Notes under the pieces: generated by a model
What the model was told of the DNA's origin: nothing
The model's input: only the letters and a program-made list of their open reading frames with translations
Databases searched by the model: none
Position numbers and translations under genes: made by a program
Shown here: one piece after another, positions 1 through 8,707 of the stretch
Numbering within the stretch: position 1 is the first letter of the stretch
Layout: each line of letters begins with the position of its first letter
Source of the DNA: Rhodanobacter sp.
Lineage (GTDB): Bacteria > Pseudomonadota > Gammaproteobacteria > Xanthomonadales > Rhodanobacteraceae
Assembly (NCBI GenBank): GCA_004298015.1
Contig: SCSE01000061.1
Span: forward strand, 1-64,000
Direction of reading: 5' to 3'
Length of the DNA: 64,000 nucleotides

Positions 1-635
1 GTGCCCAGTACCGCAATGCCGGTAAGCAGGATCCCCACTGCCAACCCGATGCGAACGAACCTCAATGAAGAATGCAGTTGCAGGTAGCGCATCAACGGTA
101 TCGTCATGCACAACGCAAGCGCCAGCGCATTGTTGTCGGCAATGAAACTCGCGGGAGGCCCAAACACGTGATTTACTCCGCCTTGGAGAATCGTGAAGAC
201 GCCGCCCTTGACACCGTAAAACCCCAGCGAAACCACAATCATCCACACGAGCCAATGCATGCGCTGGCGGCTGTTGACCAGGATCAGGGTTACAAACACC
301 ATGACCACAACTTTGGCGAACTCTTGCCACTTGGCCCATGCTGAATCCGGCACTACCGCATAGAAAGTGGTCAAAGCGGTCCAGAAGAGGAACGTCACCA
401 GCAGCACACTGGTCGCCGTCCACGGGAGCGTTTTGCGTTCCTTGCTGAAGAGCAAGCCCAGGAGCGTGACGACGGCAACCAACTGCACCCAGGGAAAGCT
501 GATGGCGAAGCCGTAGCACAGCCGATTGGGGTTCATGTAGCCGAGCCAGGACCATATGAGCAGGCCCAGATAAGGGCGCACCAAGATGTAGGGAAGCATT
601 CCGAAGACGAACAAAGCGAGGGAGATATCGCGCAT
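1..635 (-). CDS. O-glycosylation/O-antigen ligase-like membrane protein, XrtA-associated (3' end beyond window)
   Basis: This is the N-terminal 211 codons of a polytopic membrane protein; the gene continues past base 1. About eight hydrophobic segments are visible, broken by short loops, beginning with MRDISLALFVFGMLPYILV. The length so far, the hydrophobic pattern and the position at the end of an exosortase A operon fit the Wzy/WaaL-like 'probable O-glycosylation ligase, exosortase A-associated' family (TIGR03097), whose members would join or polymerise lipid-linked glycan at the periplasmic face. The ATG at 635-633 lies 4 nt after the stop of the upstream gene, so it is the last visible cistron of the operon. 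The family call rests on context and topology; the conserved periplasmic loop is not in the window. Confidence 0.75.
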   Translation of the reverse strand, partial: MRDISLALFVFGMLPYILVRPYLGLLIWSWLGYMNPNRLCYGFAISFPWVQLVAVVTLLGLLFSKERKTLPWTATSVLLVTFLFWTALTTFYAVVPDSAWAKWQEFAKVVVMVFVTLILVNSRQRMHWLVWMIVVSLGFYGVKGGVFTILQGGVNHVFGPPASFIADNNALALALCMTIPLMRYLQLHSSLRFVRIGLAVGILLTGIAVLG

Positions 636-639
636 GCCG

Positions 640-1755
640 CTAGTCCGCGTCCAACTGCAGCATGAGTGCATCCATGAAGAATTTGGCTGCCCAGTTGGGA
701 TAGCGGTGCTTCATATAGCCACCCGAGCGCGGGTACGAGCCAGGCATTCCGCCGCGCATTCCCGCATCGGCTGCGGTTACATCCTGGATCGATAGGTTGA
801 AGCGAACCGCACTTTCTGCCGCCGCTTTCCAGTTGGAATCGCCGGTCTTCGCCGCCAGAAGCTGCCAGATGATGGCCATTTGTGCGTTGCCGGTTACACA
901 AGTCCAGCGGCTCGCTGCTTTCCAGGCCGGATCCAGCCGGCCCGGCAACGCCCCGTCCTGCCGTTGGGTCTGCGCCACGGCTCTGGCGATGCGTGTCGCG
1001 GTATCCACGAAGTGGTTGTTGGAAACGATCAAGCCGACTTCCAGAATCCCCCGCGTAGCGTACGCTATGGTATGCGTGAGTGGCCGATCGTTGTCCTCCA
1101 GGTCATTATTCTCCAGCCAGCCGTTGGGACTTATCTGGGTAAGCGCCCACTGGACGTTGCGCGCTGCTGCATCCAGGTAACGCGGCTCCTGAAGGGCATG
1201 GCCTACTTTGGCCAGTGCAAACGCGACGCGGGTGTTGTAGGTATTCAAGCCATGGGCAGCAAAGGGCGAAGCGAAGCGCCGCCAGGCGCCGTCCGCATCC
1301 TGGGCCGCCACCAGCCAATCGGCCGCACGCACCAACGAGTCCCGAAAACGCACATCCCGTGTCTGTTGCCACGCGGATAGCCAGCCGAACAACACTTGCC
1401 CGGTGTTGAATATGGTGGGTGCGATCTTTGTTGCATCCATGGTGCCGGCACGCACGCCACCTTCGGGAAGCTGGATTTCCGATTCCCATTCCGCCATGCG
1501 AATGGCGCGTTCGCGGTATTCGTGTTGGCCGGAAAACTCCGCGTAGCGCAATAACGTCGGGATGATGTAACCGGTGGTTTCCGGGTAGGCACCGGCCCAC
1601 ACGCGTTTCACCACGTCGTAATAGGCGCTCACACCGCCGCAACCGGTCGCGTCCTGGGCGCGCGCCAGCCATTCGGCGGCAGCCCGTAGCCCACGAGCCG
1701 GATCCACTTCAGGGCGCGTCCGACGTCTGGACAGGAATCTGGCAACCATACTCAT
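640..1755 (-). CDS. alpha/alpha-toroid protein of the XrtA exopolysaccharide locus, function unknown
   Basis: A 371-residue soluble-looking protein without an obvious signal peptide or membrane segment. Helical hairpins repeat through the whole length, with recurring WL..AQ..DGxW-type turns (for example AADWLVAAQDADGAWRRF and AQTQRQDGALPGRL), as in alpha/alpha-toroid folds of prenyltransferases, glycan lyases and GH88-like enzymes. Close relatives sit in other exosortase A clusters without a demonstrated activity. Its ATG overlaps the TGA of the preceding ATP-grasp gene (ATGA at 1755-1752), so the two are probably co-translated and may act on the same glycan intermediate. No catalytic residues could be assigned; a glycan-modifying enzyme is an inference only. 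Confidence 0.6.
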   Translation of the reverse strand: MSMVARFLSRRRTRPEVDPARGLRAAAEWLARAQDATGCGGVSAYYDVVKRVWAGAYPETTGYIIPTLLRYAEFSGQHEYRERAIRMAEWESEIQLPEGGVRAGTMDATKIAPTIFNTGQVLFGWLSAWQQTRDVRFRDSLVRAADWLVAAQDADGAWRRFASPFAAHGLNTYNTRVAFALAKVGHALQEPRYLDAAARNVQWALTQISPNGWLENNDLEDNDRPLTHTIAYATRGILEVGLIVSNNHFVDTATRIARAVAQTQRQDGALPGRLDPAWKAASRWTCVTGNAQMAIIWQLLAAKTGDSNWKAAAESAVRFNLSIQDVTAADAGMRGGMPGSYPRSGGYMKHRYPNWAAKFFMDALMLQLDAD

Positions 1756-2975
1756 GATTTACTCTCGGCAGCAGGCCGCCGCCCCATCAATTTCGATGTC
1801 CGGCTGTGCAGAGCGCGCCGCACGTGCTGCAGGCTTCGCACCAGGAATGGCGCAGGATCGCTCCAACGGCACAAGGCGTCGACCACATGACCGCCAGGCG
1901 GATAGCCTTGCTTGAGCCGCTGACCCTGCGTGGCTGCGGATTGCGCGTCTTCAGATCGTACCCGCCATATGGCCGGCCGCGCTGCCGCGGTGGACGACGG
2001 CGATGATTGATCAAGTGCGGAACACCAGGCTGCATAGGGAAGATTGACGCCGTTCAGGGTTGCGACTTCTTCCTGATAGTCGGTGCGGCCGATGGTCGGC
2101 TCCACCATCCGGAATTCACCGCTCCGCGCATCGCGCTTGTACTCCATGCTGGCCATACCAGCGACGCCTGCGTCCCGGAAAAATTGCGCGGTAAGCCGTG
2201 ACAGTTCGTCATGCGCCTCGGGAGCGGCGGTGCAGCTGGCGGTGCCACCGACCTGCGGAGGCCACGAACGGATTTTGCGGCCTGTGAATGTGGCCAGTGG
2301 CCGTGCCTGTCGGTTGAGGTATTGCAGACAAAAGTAAATATTTGTATCCGGTCCTTCAATCCACTCCTGGGCCACCACGTCGGGCGCTACCGCCAGCACA
2401 CGGCGCAAAAGATCGGTGGCCTCCTCGACACTCTCAATGCGATACGCCTTTTTGAAACGATGACCATATTCGGCATGGCGCGCACCCGGTTTGACCACAA
2501 TCGGGTAACGCAACGTATCCAGCGCTGGCAGGTCGAGTAGAGACTTGATGTGGACCAGCGGCGGAATGGCAGCGCCGTACTTTTCGGCAAGGCGCTGAAA
2601 GCCCTCCTTGTGCAGCAGCGCTTCCACCGTCGCCTTTTCCGGGAGCATGAAACGGTAGTGGCTCGCCAAACGCTCGCGGTGGTGTGACACGCTTTTCACT
2701 GTCTCTTCCTGCGTCAGAAACAAAACAGGATGAACGTCGCGGAACGCCGTCGCCGCCAGGCGCTCAAGATCCTCGATCAGAGTCTCTCCTTGCAAAGCGC
2801 GCACGACCAGTGGCCTGGCGGCGCGAGTAAACATCTCCGGTCGCGCGCCGTCAGTATCCAGCAACCAAACTGGCACGCACTCGGCGGCCAAGCTTCGTGC
2901 TACGCCCAAACCGTTGGCACCTGCCCCCAAAATCACAGCGGGCACTTTAGGAGTCGTAGAAGACACGCGTTTCAT
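1752..2975 (-). CDS. ATP-grasp family carboxylate-amine ligase-like protein
   Basis: This 407-residue protein has an N-terminal nucleotide-fold start (VILGAGANGLGVARSL), a central ATP-grasp lysine region (YPIVVKPGAR), the grasp motif VAQEWIEGPDTN and a late acidic/amide metal-binding segment (MVEPTIGRTDYQEE). ATP-grasp enzymes join a carboxylate to an amine or thiol via an acyl-phosphate; the substrate here is unknown, but the neighbours suggest amide decoration of an exopolysaccharide sugar acid. The ATG at 2975 is chosen over an upstream ATG at 3017 because AGGGGCG lies at SD distance and the residues before it are not conserved-looking. A gap of about 250 bp separates it from the glycosyltransferase upstream, unusual in this tight operon. 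The stop overlaps the next start. Confidence 0.75.
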   Translation of the reverse strand: MKRVSSTTPKVPAVILGAGANGLGVARSLAAECVPVWLLDTDGARPEMFTRAARPLVVRALQGETLIEDLERLAATAFRDVHPVLFLTQEETVKSVSHHRERLASHYRFMLPEKATVEALLHKEGFQRLAEKYGAAIPPLVHIKSLLDLPALDTLRYPIVVKPGARHAEYGHRFKKAYRIESVEEATDLLRRVLAVAPDVVAQEWIEGPDTNIYFCLQYLNRQARPLATFTGRKIRSWPPQVGGTASCTAAPEAHDELSRLTAQFFRDAGVAGMASMEYKRDARSGEFRMVEPTIGRTDYQEEVATLNGVNLPYAAWCSALDQSSPSSTAAARPAIWRVRSEDAQSAATQGQRLKQGYPPGGHVVDALCRWSDPAPFLVRSLQHVRRALHSRTSKLMGRRPAAESKS

Positions 2976-3227
2976 ATCATCCGCGCCCCTGCAATTGGCC
3001 GTATACGTTGCGGCCAAATATCATCTTTCTGTGCCACCGACATCCCCGTAAATCGAAGGTATGGAAAACAGCATATCGAGACAGCACAGCAAAATCGGCT
3101 CCCATCGGCAGCGGAATTTTCCGCCTGGCTATCAATTGCGCCGAGGCTCCCCGGACGAACCGCAATTGGCGTCGGTGCCATGCCTGCCTGGCGCCGCTGC
3201 GCACGCGAAGACCCTGTCCATTCCCAT

Positions 3228-4565
3228 TCACGGCGCGACCTCACATCCTGCCTTACCTCGCCAAATGCCAAGAACCCTGGCGTACAGTGCCTCTTGTGCC
3301 CTGACGGTCGGCGTCCAACCGAACCCCTCCGCATAACGACGTGTAGCGGCAATCTCCGGTGGATTCTCCAGTAACGATTGCCAAGCCGCGTGTATCGCAT
3401 CGGCGGTGCGGAATTTCGCAACCCGTCCGGCTTCGGGTGCGCCGACCACCTCTCCCGCGCTATCAAAGGGCGTAACAATTACCGGTGTGCCGCATGCGAG
3501 CGACTCCAGTGCCACATTTGGCATGCCTTCGCGTCGCGATGCGAGGATCATCGTATCCGCAGCGTTGTAGAGTTGACACAGCTCCGCATGGGGAACTGCG
3601 CCGAGAAACCGCACGCGCTCAGCGATATTCAGGCGGACCGCCAACTGTCGCAAGTGCGCTTCCTCGGGCCCTTGGCCTGCGACCAACAAGGTTACGTCCG
3701 CGGTCTTGGCTACCGCCGCAAGGGTGATGTGTACACCTTTGGGTTCGATCAGATTGCACACCGTCAACCAGACTGGGCCCACGACACCCAATTGATCACG
3801 GATCGCCACGCGGTCCCGCGGCTGGAACCCATCGAGATCGACTCCGTTGCGCAAAACCGTAATCTTTTCCGGGTTGACGCCCAGGTCTGCGAGCCGGATC
3901 TTCAATGCGCTGGACACCGTCACGATAGCGGTCGTACGTTCTGCTGCCCGCTCGATTTGGTGCCTGGGTATACGGTAGTGCGGTATTACATTCACGTCGC
4001 TCCCGCGAGCGGTGACAACAACGGGCTTATTCAGCGCGATGCCGAGTTTGGCTGCCGCCACACCGTCCGGATAAAAGTAATGTGCATCGATCAGATCGAA
4101 GTCGGTCCCGTTGGCTTCCAGATGCCGGAGTACTGGCAGAAGCGCACGGAACATCAGGAACGGCGCGATACTCATACCCAGCTTCGGGATCACGGGGTAG
4201 CGCGGATGCAATATCCTGATGCCATAGCGTTCTTCCCTCTCCGGCACAGAGGCATAGCTGGCATAGGCACCGAACATGGGATGCCTAAAGGGAAACCATG
4301 GCACCGGCGCCACCACCGTCGCGGCAATCCGACCCGAGCCCACAAGATGGCGTAGACGCTCTTCGACAAACACGCCGTGGCGCGGTTGTGCGGCATTCGG
4401 ATACAGACTGCTGAATACCAGCAGTCTAATCGTGGGATTGCCAACTATTTTCACCGTGCGGCCTGGCTTAGAGCCGCTCACCGTCGCGGTAAAATCCGTT
4501 TCTTTTGACGGCTCGCGGCCACCGTTCTCGGCAGCATGGATAACGGGTGCATCCATGCCTGTCAT
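3228..4565 (-). CDS. glycosyltransferase, GT4 family (GT-B fold)
   Basis: A 445-residue protein with GT-B architecture. The N-terminal domain starts at about residue 45 (RLLVFSSLYPNAAQPRHGVF) and the C-terminal donor-binding domain carries the family EX7E motif (REGMPNVALESLACGTPVIV, about residue 350). Such enzymes retain anomeric configuration and move a nucleotide-activated sugar to a lipid-linked acceptor at the cytoplasmic membrane face. The start overlaps the stop of the sulfotransferase gene (ATGA at 4565-4562). The first 40 residues are low in conservation, so translation may really begin further in. Within the XrtA locus it is the third glycosyltransferase besides the initiating transferase, adding one residue of the repeat unit; the sugar specificity cannot be read. 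Confidence 0.85.
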   Translation of the reverse strand: MTGMDAPVIHAAENGGREPSKETDFTATVSGSKPGRTVKIVGNPTIRLLVFSSLYPNAAQPRHGVFVEERLRHLVGSGRIAATVVAPVPWFPFRHPMFGAYASYASVPEREERYGIRILHPRYPVIPKLGMSIAPFLMFRALLPVLRHLEANGTDFDLIDAHYFYPDGVAAAKLGIALNKPVVVTARGSDVNVIPHYRIPRHQIERAAERTTAIVTVSSALKIRLADLGVNPEKITVLRNGVDLDGFQPRDRVAIRDQLGVVGPVWLTVCNLIEPKGVHITLAAVAKTADVTLLVAGQGPEEAHLRQLAVRLNIAERVRFLGAVPHAELCQLYNAADTMILASRREGMPNVALESLACGTPVIVTPFDSAGEVVGAPEAGRVAKFRTADAIHAAWQSLLENPPEIAATRRYAEGFGWTPTVRAQEALYARVLGIWRGKAGCEVAP

Positions 4566-5566
4566 ACCGCGCCCCCCGATATCGCCGTCGGGGCCCGCGG
4601 GTCATCGTTGTAAAAGCGATGCAAAGAGCTGGCGTGGAGAATTCGCAAAATGCGCTCGATGGCGTCCGGCGCCAGCTCAGAGCGCCATCGTTCCGCGGAA
4701 GCTTGCGAGTCTTTGAAGACGCTGTAGTAGTCCGTGTTCGTCGCACGGGTGCTTGCGCCGATGAACGTCTCGGTTTGCGACTGCCAGTCGAGACCGGTGA
4801 ACTCGTACATCCGCCGGGTCATGCCGAGAGGATCGGCGCAGACATCCTCATACCGCACCGTGAGCACGCGCTCGCAGCTTTCGACGTCTCCCAGAATCTT
4901 TTCCTGCGTCAGGACCCAGCACCACGCCAGCCGCTCCTCGGGCGTGAAGCGCTCGATGTCGTCAGCGCTTAGACTGTGTGCTTTCCCGGTAGGCGTAGCC
5001 AGCAACAATTGCAGCAGCCAAGGGTCATCCGCGATCGGCTCCAGACCGTCGAAACGCTTTGACGCCTCGCCGCGCAATACCGATGCCACATAACCACAGG
5101 GATGCCGCATCAAATGAATGGCGCGGGCGTTCGACAACGCCTCGATGCATACGCCCAGCCGTCCCGGCGACTCGATCGACTTCCACACGAGATGCACCTG
5201 CCCACTGCCCGCGGCATTGGGCCGGTAAAAGCAGGGGAAGTTCCGCTGCAGGCTGCCTGCGGCTTTGGCGATGGCCACGCTCACGCGGTATGCAACAAGG
5301 GCCGTAGCAGACTGGTAGCTCTTGGGGAACAACGGCTGCTTGCCCACCACCTTGGGATGGCGCATCTGCGGCAGCGAGGTGACGAACTGTTCCAGTTCCT
5401 GATGGTATTCCGAGGCATTTTTCTTCTCGGGAAACAGCGGCAAACTCAGCCGCCTCACGCTGTCCGGTTCATGGCGGTAAAGCGTGTCCGAATGGCTGTC
5501 GAACAGTTTGCCGACCCAGGTGGTGCCCGAGCGCGGCATGCCGAATAGCAAAATGCAGCGATTCAT
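4562..5566 (-). CDS. PAPS-dependent sulfotransferase
   Basis: A 334-residue cytoplasmic protein. The 5'-phosphosulfate-binding loop GMPRSGTTW (residues 9-17) and a 3'-phosphate-binding segment (IHLMRHPCGYVASVLRG, near residue 150) identify the PAPS sulfotransferase fold, which moves sulfate from 3'-phosphoadenylylsulfate to a hydroxyl or amine. An upstream ATG at 5755 is in frame, but the ATG at 5566 is preferred: the P-loop then sits at the N-terminus as in the family, and the ATG overlaps the stop of the amidotransferase gene (ATGA). Its position in a polysaccharide operon with ATGA junctions on both sides suggests that the exopolysaccharide, or its lipid-linked repeat unit, is sulfated. 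The acceptor is inferred. Confidence 0.85.
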   Translation of the reverse strand: MNRCILLFGMPRSGTTWVGKLFDSHSDTLYRHEPDSVRRLSLPLFPEKKNASEYHQELEQFVTSLPQMRHPKVVGKQPLFPKSYQSATALVAYRVSVAIAKAAGSLQRNFPCFYRPNAAGSGQVHLVWKSIESPGRLGVCIEALSNARAIHLMRHPCGYVASVLRGEASKRFDGLEPIADDPWLLQLLLATPTGKAHSLSADDIERFTPEERLAWCWVLTQEKILGDVESCERVLTVRYEDVCADPLGMTRRMYEFTGLDWQSQTETFIGASTRATNTDYYSVFKDSQASAERWRSELAPDAIERILRILHASSLHRFYNDDPRAPTAISGGAV

Positions 5567-7515
5567 GGCAACGCTCCAGCGGTCAGAACCCTTTCGACCG
5601 GCGCAGCCGGTGTCGCGGCGGCAGCAGGCTGTTGCATGCGGCGCAAGAAAGCATCCAGCATCAAGAGTTTCCACAAGGTCGCACTGTGATCGTGCTGACC
5701 GCTTGCATGCTGTTGCACCAGTCGAGCGAGCATGGACGGCTCGAAATATCCACATTCAGCAACTGCTCCGTTGAGCAATGCCGTGCGGGCGTGCTGCGCG
5801 AGCGGGCCGCGCAACCATACCGCCAAGGGCACACTGAACCCCATCTTGGCCCGGTACAGGACGTCGTGCGGAAGGTCCGCTTCGAGAGCTTTCTTGAAAA
5901 TGTACTTGCCGGTACCACCCTTGAGCTTCATCGCAGGCGGCAAGGAGGACGCCCATGCGACCAGGCGATGGTCGAGCAGCGGCACGCGTACTTCCAGACT
6001 GTGCGCCATGCTGGCACGGTCCACCTTGGTCAGGATGTCGCCGGGAAGCCAGGTCTTGAGGTCCAGGTATTGCGCCAGCAGTAGCGGCTGATCGGTGGGT
6101 GCGTTTTTCGCGTGCGCGCGAAATACCTCGAGCGCACTGTAACCCTGGAGTTCGCGCTTGAAGCTAACGCTGTAAAGCTTCTGGCGCATGGCCTCCGACG
6201 TCGTGCTGACCGAATGGAAATAAGCTTCCACATCATCTTGGGCGAGGGCCTGCAGCGTGGTCTTGGCACGCAGCGGACGCGGCGCCCAATCGGCTTTGGG
6301 GTAGATGCTGCCCAATAATCCAAACACTGGCTTGCGCAACCCTTGCGGCAAGCGTGCGCGCAGACGGCTTTCCCACGCATGCAGGCGGTGACGCCGGTAA
6401 CCGGCGAAGTTCTCGTCACCACCATCGCCGGATAGCACCACCGTCGCCTGCCTGCGCGCCAACTCGCACACACGGTAGGTCGGCAGCGCCGAACTGTCGG
6501 AAAAAGGCTCGTCGTATACCGCAGCCAGCGTGTCGAGCAGCGCGTAATCATCGGCACTGACGCGCTGCTCGAAATGCTGCGTATGCAGATGTTTGGCGAC
6601 CCGTCGTGCATACACGGTCTCGTCGAAACCTGCGTGGTCGAAACCGATCGAGCATGTGCGCACGGGCTGGTGCGACGCGCGGCCCATGCTGGCGACCACG
6701 GCGCTGGAATCCACGCCGCCGGAAAGAAATGCCCCGAGTGGCACGTCCGCAATCATCTGACTTGCCACGGCCTCATCCAGCAATTCGCGAAGCTGCGCCA
6801 CGGCCTCATCCGGAGTGGGGTCGGCATCGCGATTGAACGGCACGTCCCAGTATTGGCGTGGGACCGGGTCGGCTTCGCCCGCGTGCCAGGTTAACCAATG
6901 GCCTGGCGGCAATTTGCGGATACCACGATAGATGCTTTTGGGGTCCGGCACGTAGCCGAACGCCAGATAGTCCTCCAGCGCCTGTGGATCGAGCCTGCGT
7001 TCGACCCCCGGATGCGCCAGCAGTCCCTTGAGTTCGGACGCGAAGACCAGGTCACCGGAGGTGGTGAAGCCGTAATAGAGCGGTTTGACGCCGATCTGAT
7101 CGCGCGCCAGAAAAATACGCTGCGTGCGCATGTCCCAGACGGCGAACGCAAACATTCCTACCAGGCGCGGCAGGCAACCCTCACCCCATTGCTGCCAGGC
7201 GCGCAACAGGACTTCGGTGTCGCTATGACTGGTGAACACCGCGCCCAGCGCTTCCAGTTCAGCTCTGAGCAACTTGAAATTGTACAGCTCGCCGTTGTAG
7301 ATCAACGCCAGCCCGGCAGCTTCGTCCACCATCGGCTGCTGGCCGTGGCTCAGATCAATGATGGACAGACGACGATGTCCGAGCCCAACGCCTTGACCGA
7401 GATAAATCCCGGCCTCGTCCGGCCCGCGGTGACGCTGCGCATCGCGCATGGCCAACAACACCTGCTCATTCAGGTGGCCTTGCTGCGACAATACGATTCC
7501 GGCCAGACCGCACAT
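5563..7515 (-). CDS. asparagine-synthase-like glutamine amidotransferase, XrtA-associated (TIGR03108 type)
   Basis: A 650-residue protein. The N-terminal class II glutaminase domain opens with the catalytic Cys2 (MCGLAGIV) and contains RHRGPDEAG and the YNGELYNF loop. The C-terminal synthetase domain carries the PP-loop pyrophosphatase motif FLSGGVDSSAVV near residue 265. True asparagine synthetases share this layout, but paralogs in exosortase A loci form the 'amidotransferase 1' subfamily, thought to amidate a glycan or sugar acid rather than aspartate. It starts 1 nt after the stop of the TIGR03088-type glycosyltransferase and ends inside the sulfotransferase start. Exopolysaccharide modification is assigned from context; asparagine synthesis is the alternative. 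Confidence 0.88.
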   Translation of the reverse strand: MCGLAGIVLSQQGHLNEQVLLAMRDAQRHRGPDEAGIYLGQGVGLGHRRLSIIDLSHGQQPMVDEAAGLALIYNGELYNFKLLRAELEALGAVFTSHSDTEVLLRAWQQWGEGCLPRLVGMFAFAVWDMRTQRIFLARDQIGVKPLYYGFTTSGDLVFASELKGLLAHPGVERRLDPQALEDYLAFGYVPDPKSIYRGIRKLPPGHWLTWHAGEADPVPRQYWDVPFNRDADPTPDEAVAQLRELLDEAVASQMIADVPLGAFLSGGVDSSAVVASMGRASHQPVRTCSIGFDHAGFDETVYARRVAKHLHTQHFEQRVSADDYALLDTLAAVYDEPFSDSSALPTYRVCELARRQATVVLSGDGGDENFAGYRRHRLHAWESRLRARLPQGLRKPVFGLLGSIYPKADWAPRPLRAKTTLQALAQDDVEAYFHSVSTTSEAMRQKLYSVSFKRELQGYSALEVFRAHAKNAPTDQPLLLAQYLDLKTWLPGDILTKVDRASMAHSLEVRVPLLDHRLVAWASSLPPAMKLKGGTGKYIFKKALEADLPHDVLYRAKMGFSVPLAVWLRGPLAQHARTALLNGAVAECGYFEPSMLARLVQQHASGQHDHSATLWKLLMLDAFLRRMQQPAAAATPAAPVERVLTAGALP

Positions 7516-7516
7516 A

Positions 7517-8707
7517 TCAGTTCTCCTTGCGCTCAGCCACGGTAGACGCCGTGCATGGGAGCGCCTCGCTCGCCTGCCTCCCCAGCAGATCGTCGTACAA
7601 GCTCATATAAGCGGTCACCATTGCCCCTAAACTGAATTCCGCGGCGACCCGGGCGTACCCAGCGTTACCATGTTGACGACGCAGCGTTTCATCTGCGGCA
7701 TACTCGCTCAGGGCAGCAGCCAGTGCCCGGGGATCTCCGGCCGCCACCAATGTGCCGGTTATGCCGGTCTCGACCACTGAGGCCACTCCCCCAACGTCGG
7801 TTGCGACGATCGGGAGCTTGGCAGCCATGGCCTCCAGCAAGGTCACCGGCATCCCTTCGGCGATGGACGACAGGACTGACACGTCACATTCCGCCAGCAA
7901 TTCTGCCACATCGTCCCGATTGCCAAGTAGCCGTACCGTTTCCACCAAGCCAAGCTCAGCGAGCTGACGTTCGAGTTCCTGCCGCTGCGCGCCCTCTCCG
8001 ACGATAACCAGGCGGCAATCGACGTACTTGCCTGCTTCACGCAGGAGCTTGAACGCCGTGATCAAACCGGCTTGATCCTTCACCTTGTCAAGACGTGCAA
8101 CATTGCCGATCAGCACAGTGCCCGGCGGCGCAAAATCACCCAGCCGCGGGCGCGGCGCGGCGGCGTCGCGTGGCACCTCAAACGCCGCGACGTCAATCCC
8201 GTTGGCGATATAAGCCACCTTGGAGCATCGTATGCGCGCCCGCTCGATAAGCCAGCGCCGCAAGTCGGGGGACACCGCAATGTAGCGGTGAATGAGCGGT
8301 GCCATCCAGTACCGCAGCCGCAGATATCTTGGATTCTCTCCCTGCGGATCGGTGGCATCCCGACCGTGTTCGGCGTGGACCAGACGATGCACACCGGCTA
8401 GCCTCACAATCGGTGCGAGGTCCAACGTTCCGAGATTGTAGGTCTGCACGAGGTCCGGCTTCAGTGTCCTCAGCGCGCGCCAGAATCGAGCGTAACATGG
8501 CCAGTCTTTGCCCGGTTTCTTTTCCAGCGAAAGGCATGCGGTGACCATACCGTCTATTTCGCCACGCAGGTCGCCGAAGCCGGTCAACGCGATCACGGCA
8601 TGCCGGTAGCGGTCACGAGTCGCCTGGATCAACGACACGACGATGCGCTCCATGCCGCCGGTATCCAGCCGGTAAAGTACGTGCACAACCAGCGGTTTGT
8701 CGTTCAC
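7517..8707 (-). CDS. glycosyltransferase, PEP-CTERM/XrtA system (TIGR03088 type)
   Basis: A 396-residue GT-B glycosyltransferase. The N-terminus VVHVLYRLDTGGMERIVVSL, the central HAEHGRD segment and the C-terminal SIAEGMPVTLLEAMAAKLPIV donor motif match the GT4 subfamily found next to exosortase A. It would add a sugar to the growing lipid-linked oligosaccharide on the cytoplasmic face of the inner membrane. Its ATG overlaps the stop of the exosortase gene (ATGA at 8707-8704), and it stops 1 nt before the amidotransferase start. The sugar donor is unknown. Confidence 0.9.
   Translation of the reverse strand: MNDKPLVVHVLYRLDTGGMERIVVSLIQATRDRYRHAVIALTGFGDLRGEIDGMVTACLSLEKKPGKDWPCYARFWRALRTLKPDLVQTYNLGTLDLAPIVRLAGVHRLVHAEHGRDATDPQGENPRYLRLRYWMAPLIHRYIAVSPDLRRWLIERARIRCSKVAYIANGIDVAAFEVPRDAAAPRPRLGDFAPPGTVLIGNVARLDKVKDQAGLITAFKLLREAGKYVDCRLVIVGEGAQRQELERQLAELGLVETVRLLGNRDDVAELLAECDVSVLSSIAEGMPVTLLEAMAAKLPIVATDVGGVASVVETGITGTLVAAGDPRALAAALSEYAADETLRRQHGNAGYARVAAEFSLGAMVTAYMSLYDDLLGRQASEALPCTASTVAERKEN

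Noticed and set aside
72..344. A 90-codon plus-strand ORF at the window start
   Set aside because: Antisense to the membrane ligase reading, which shows consistent hydrophobic helices and operon position.
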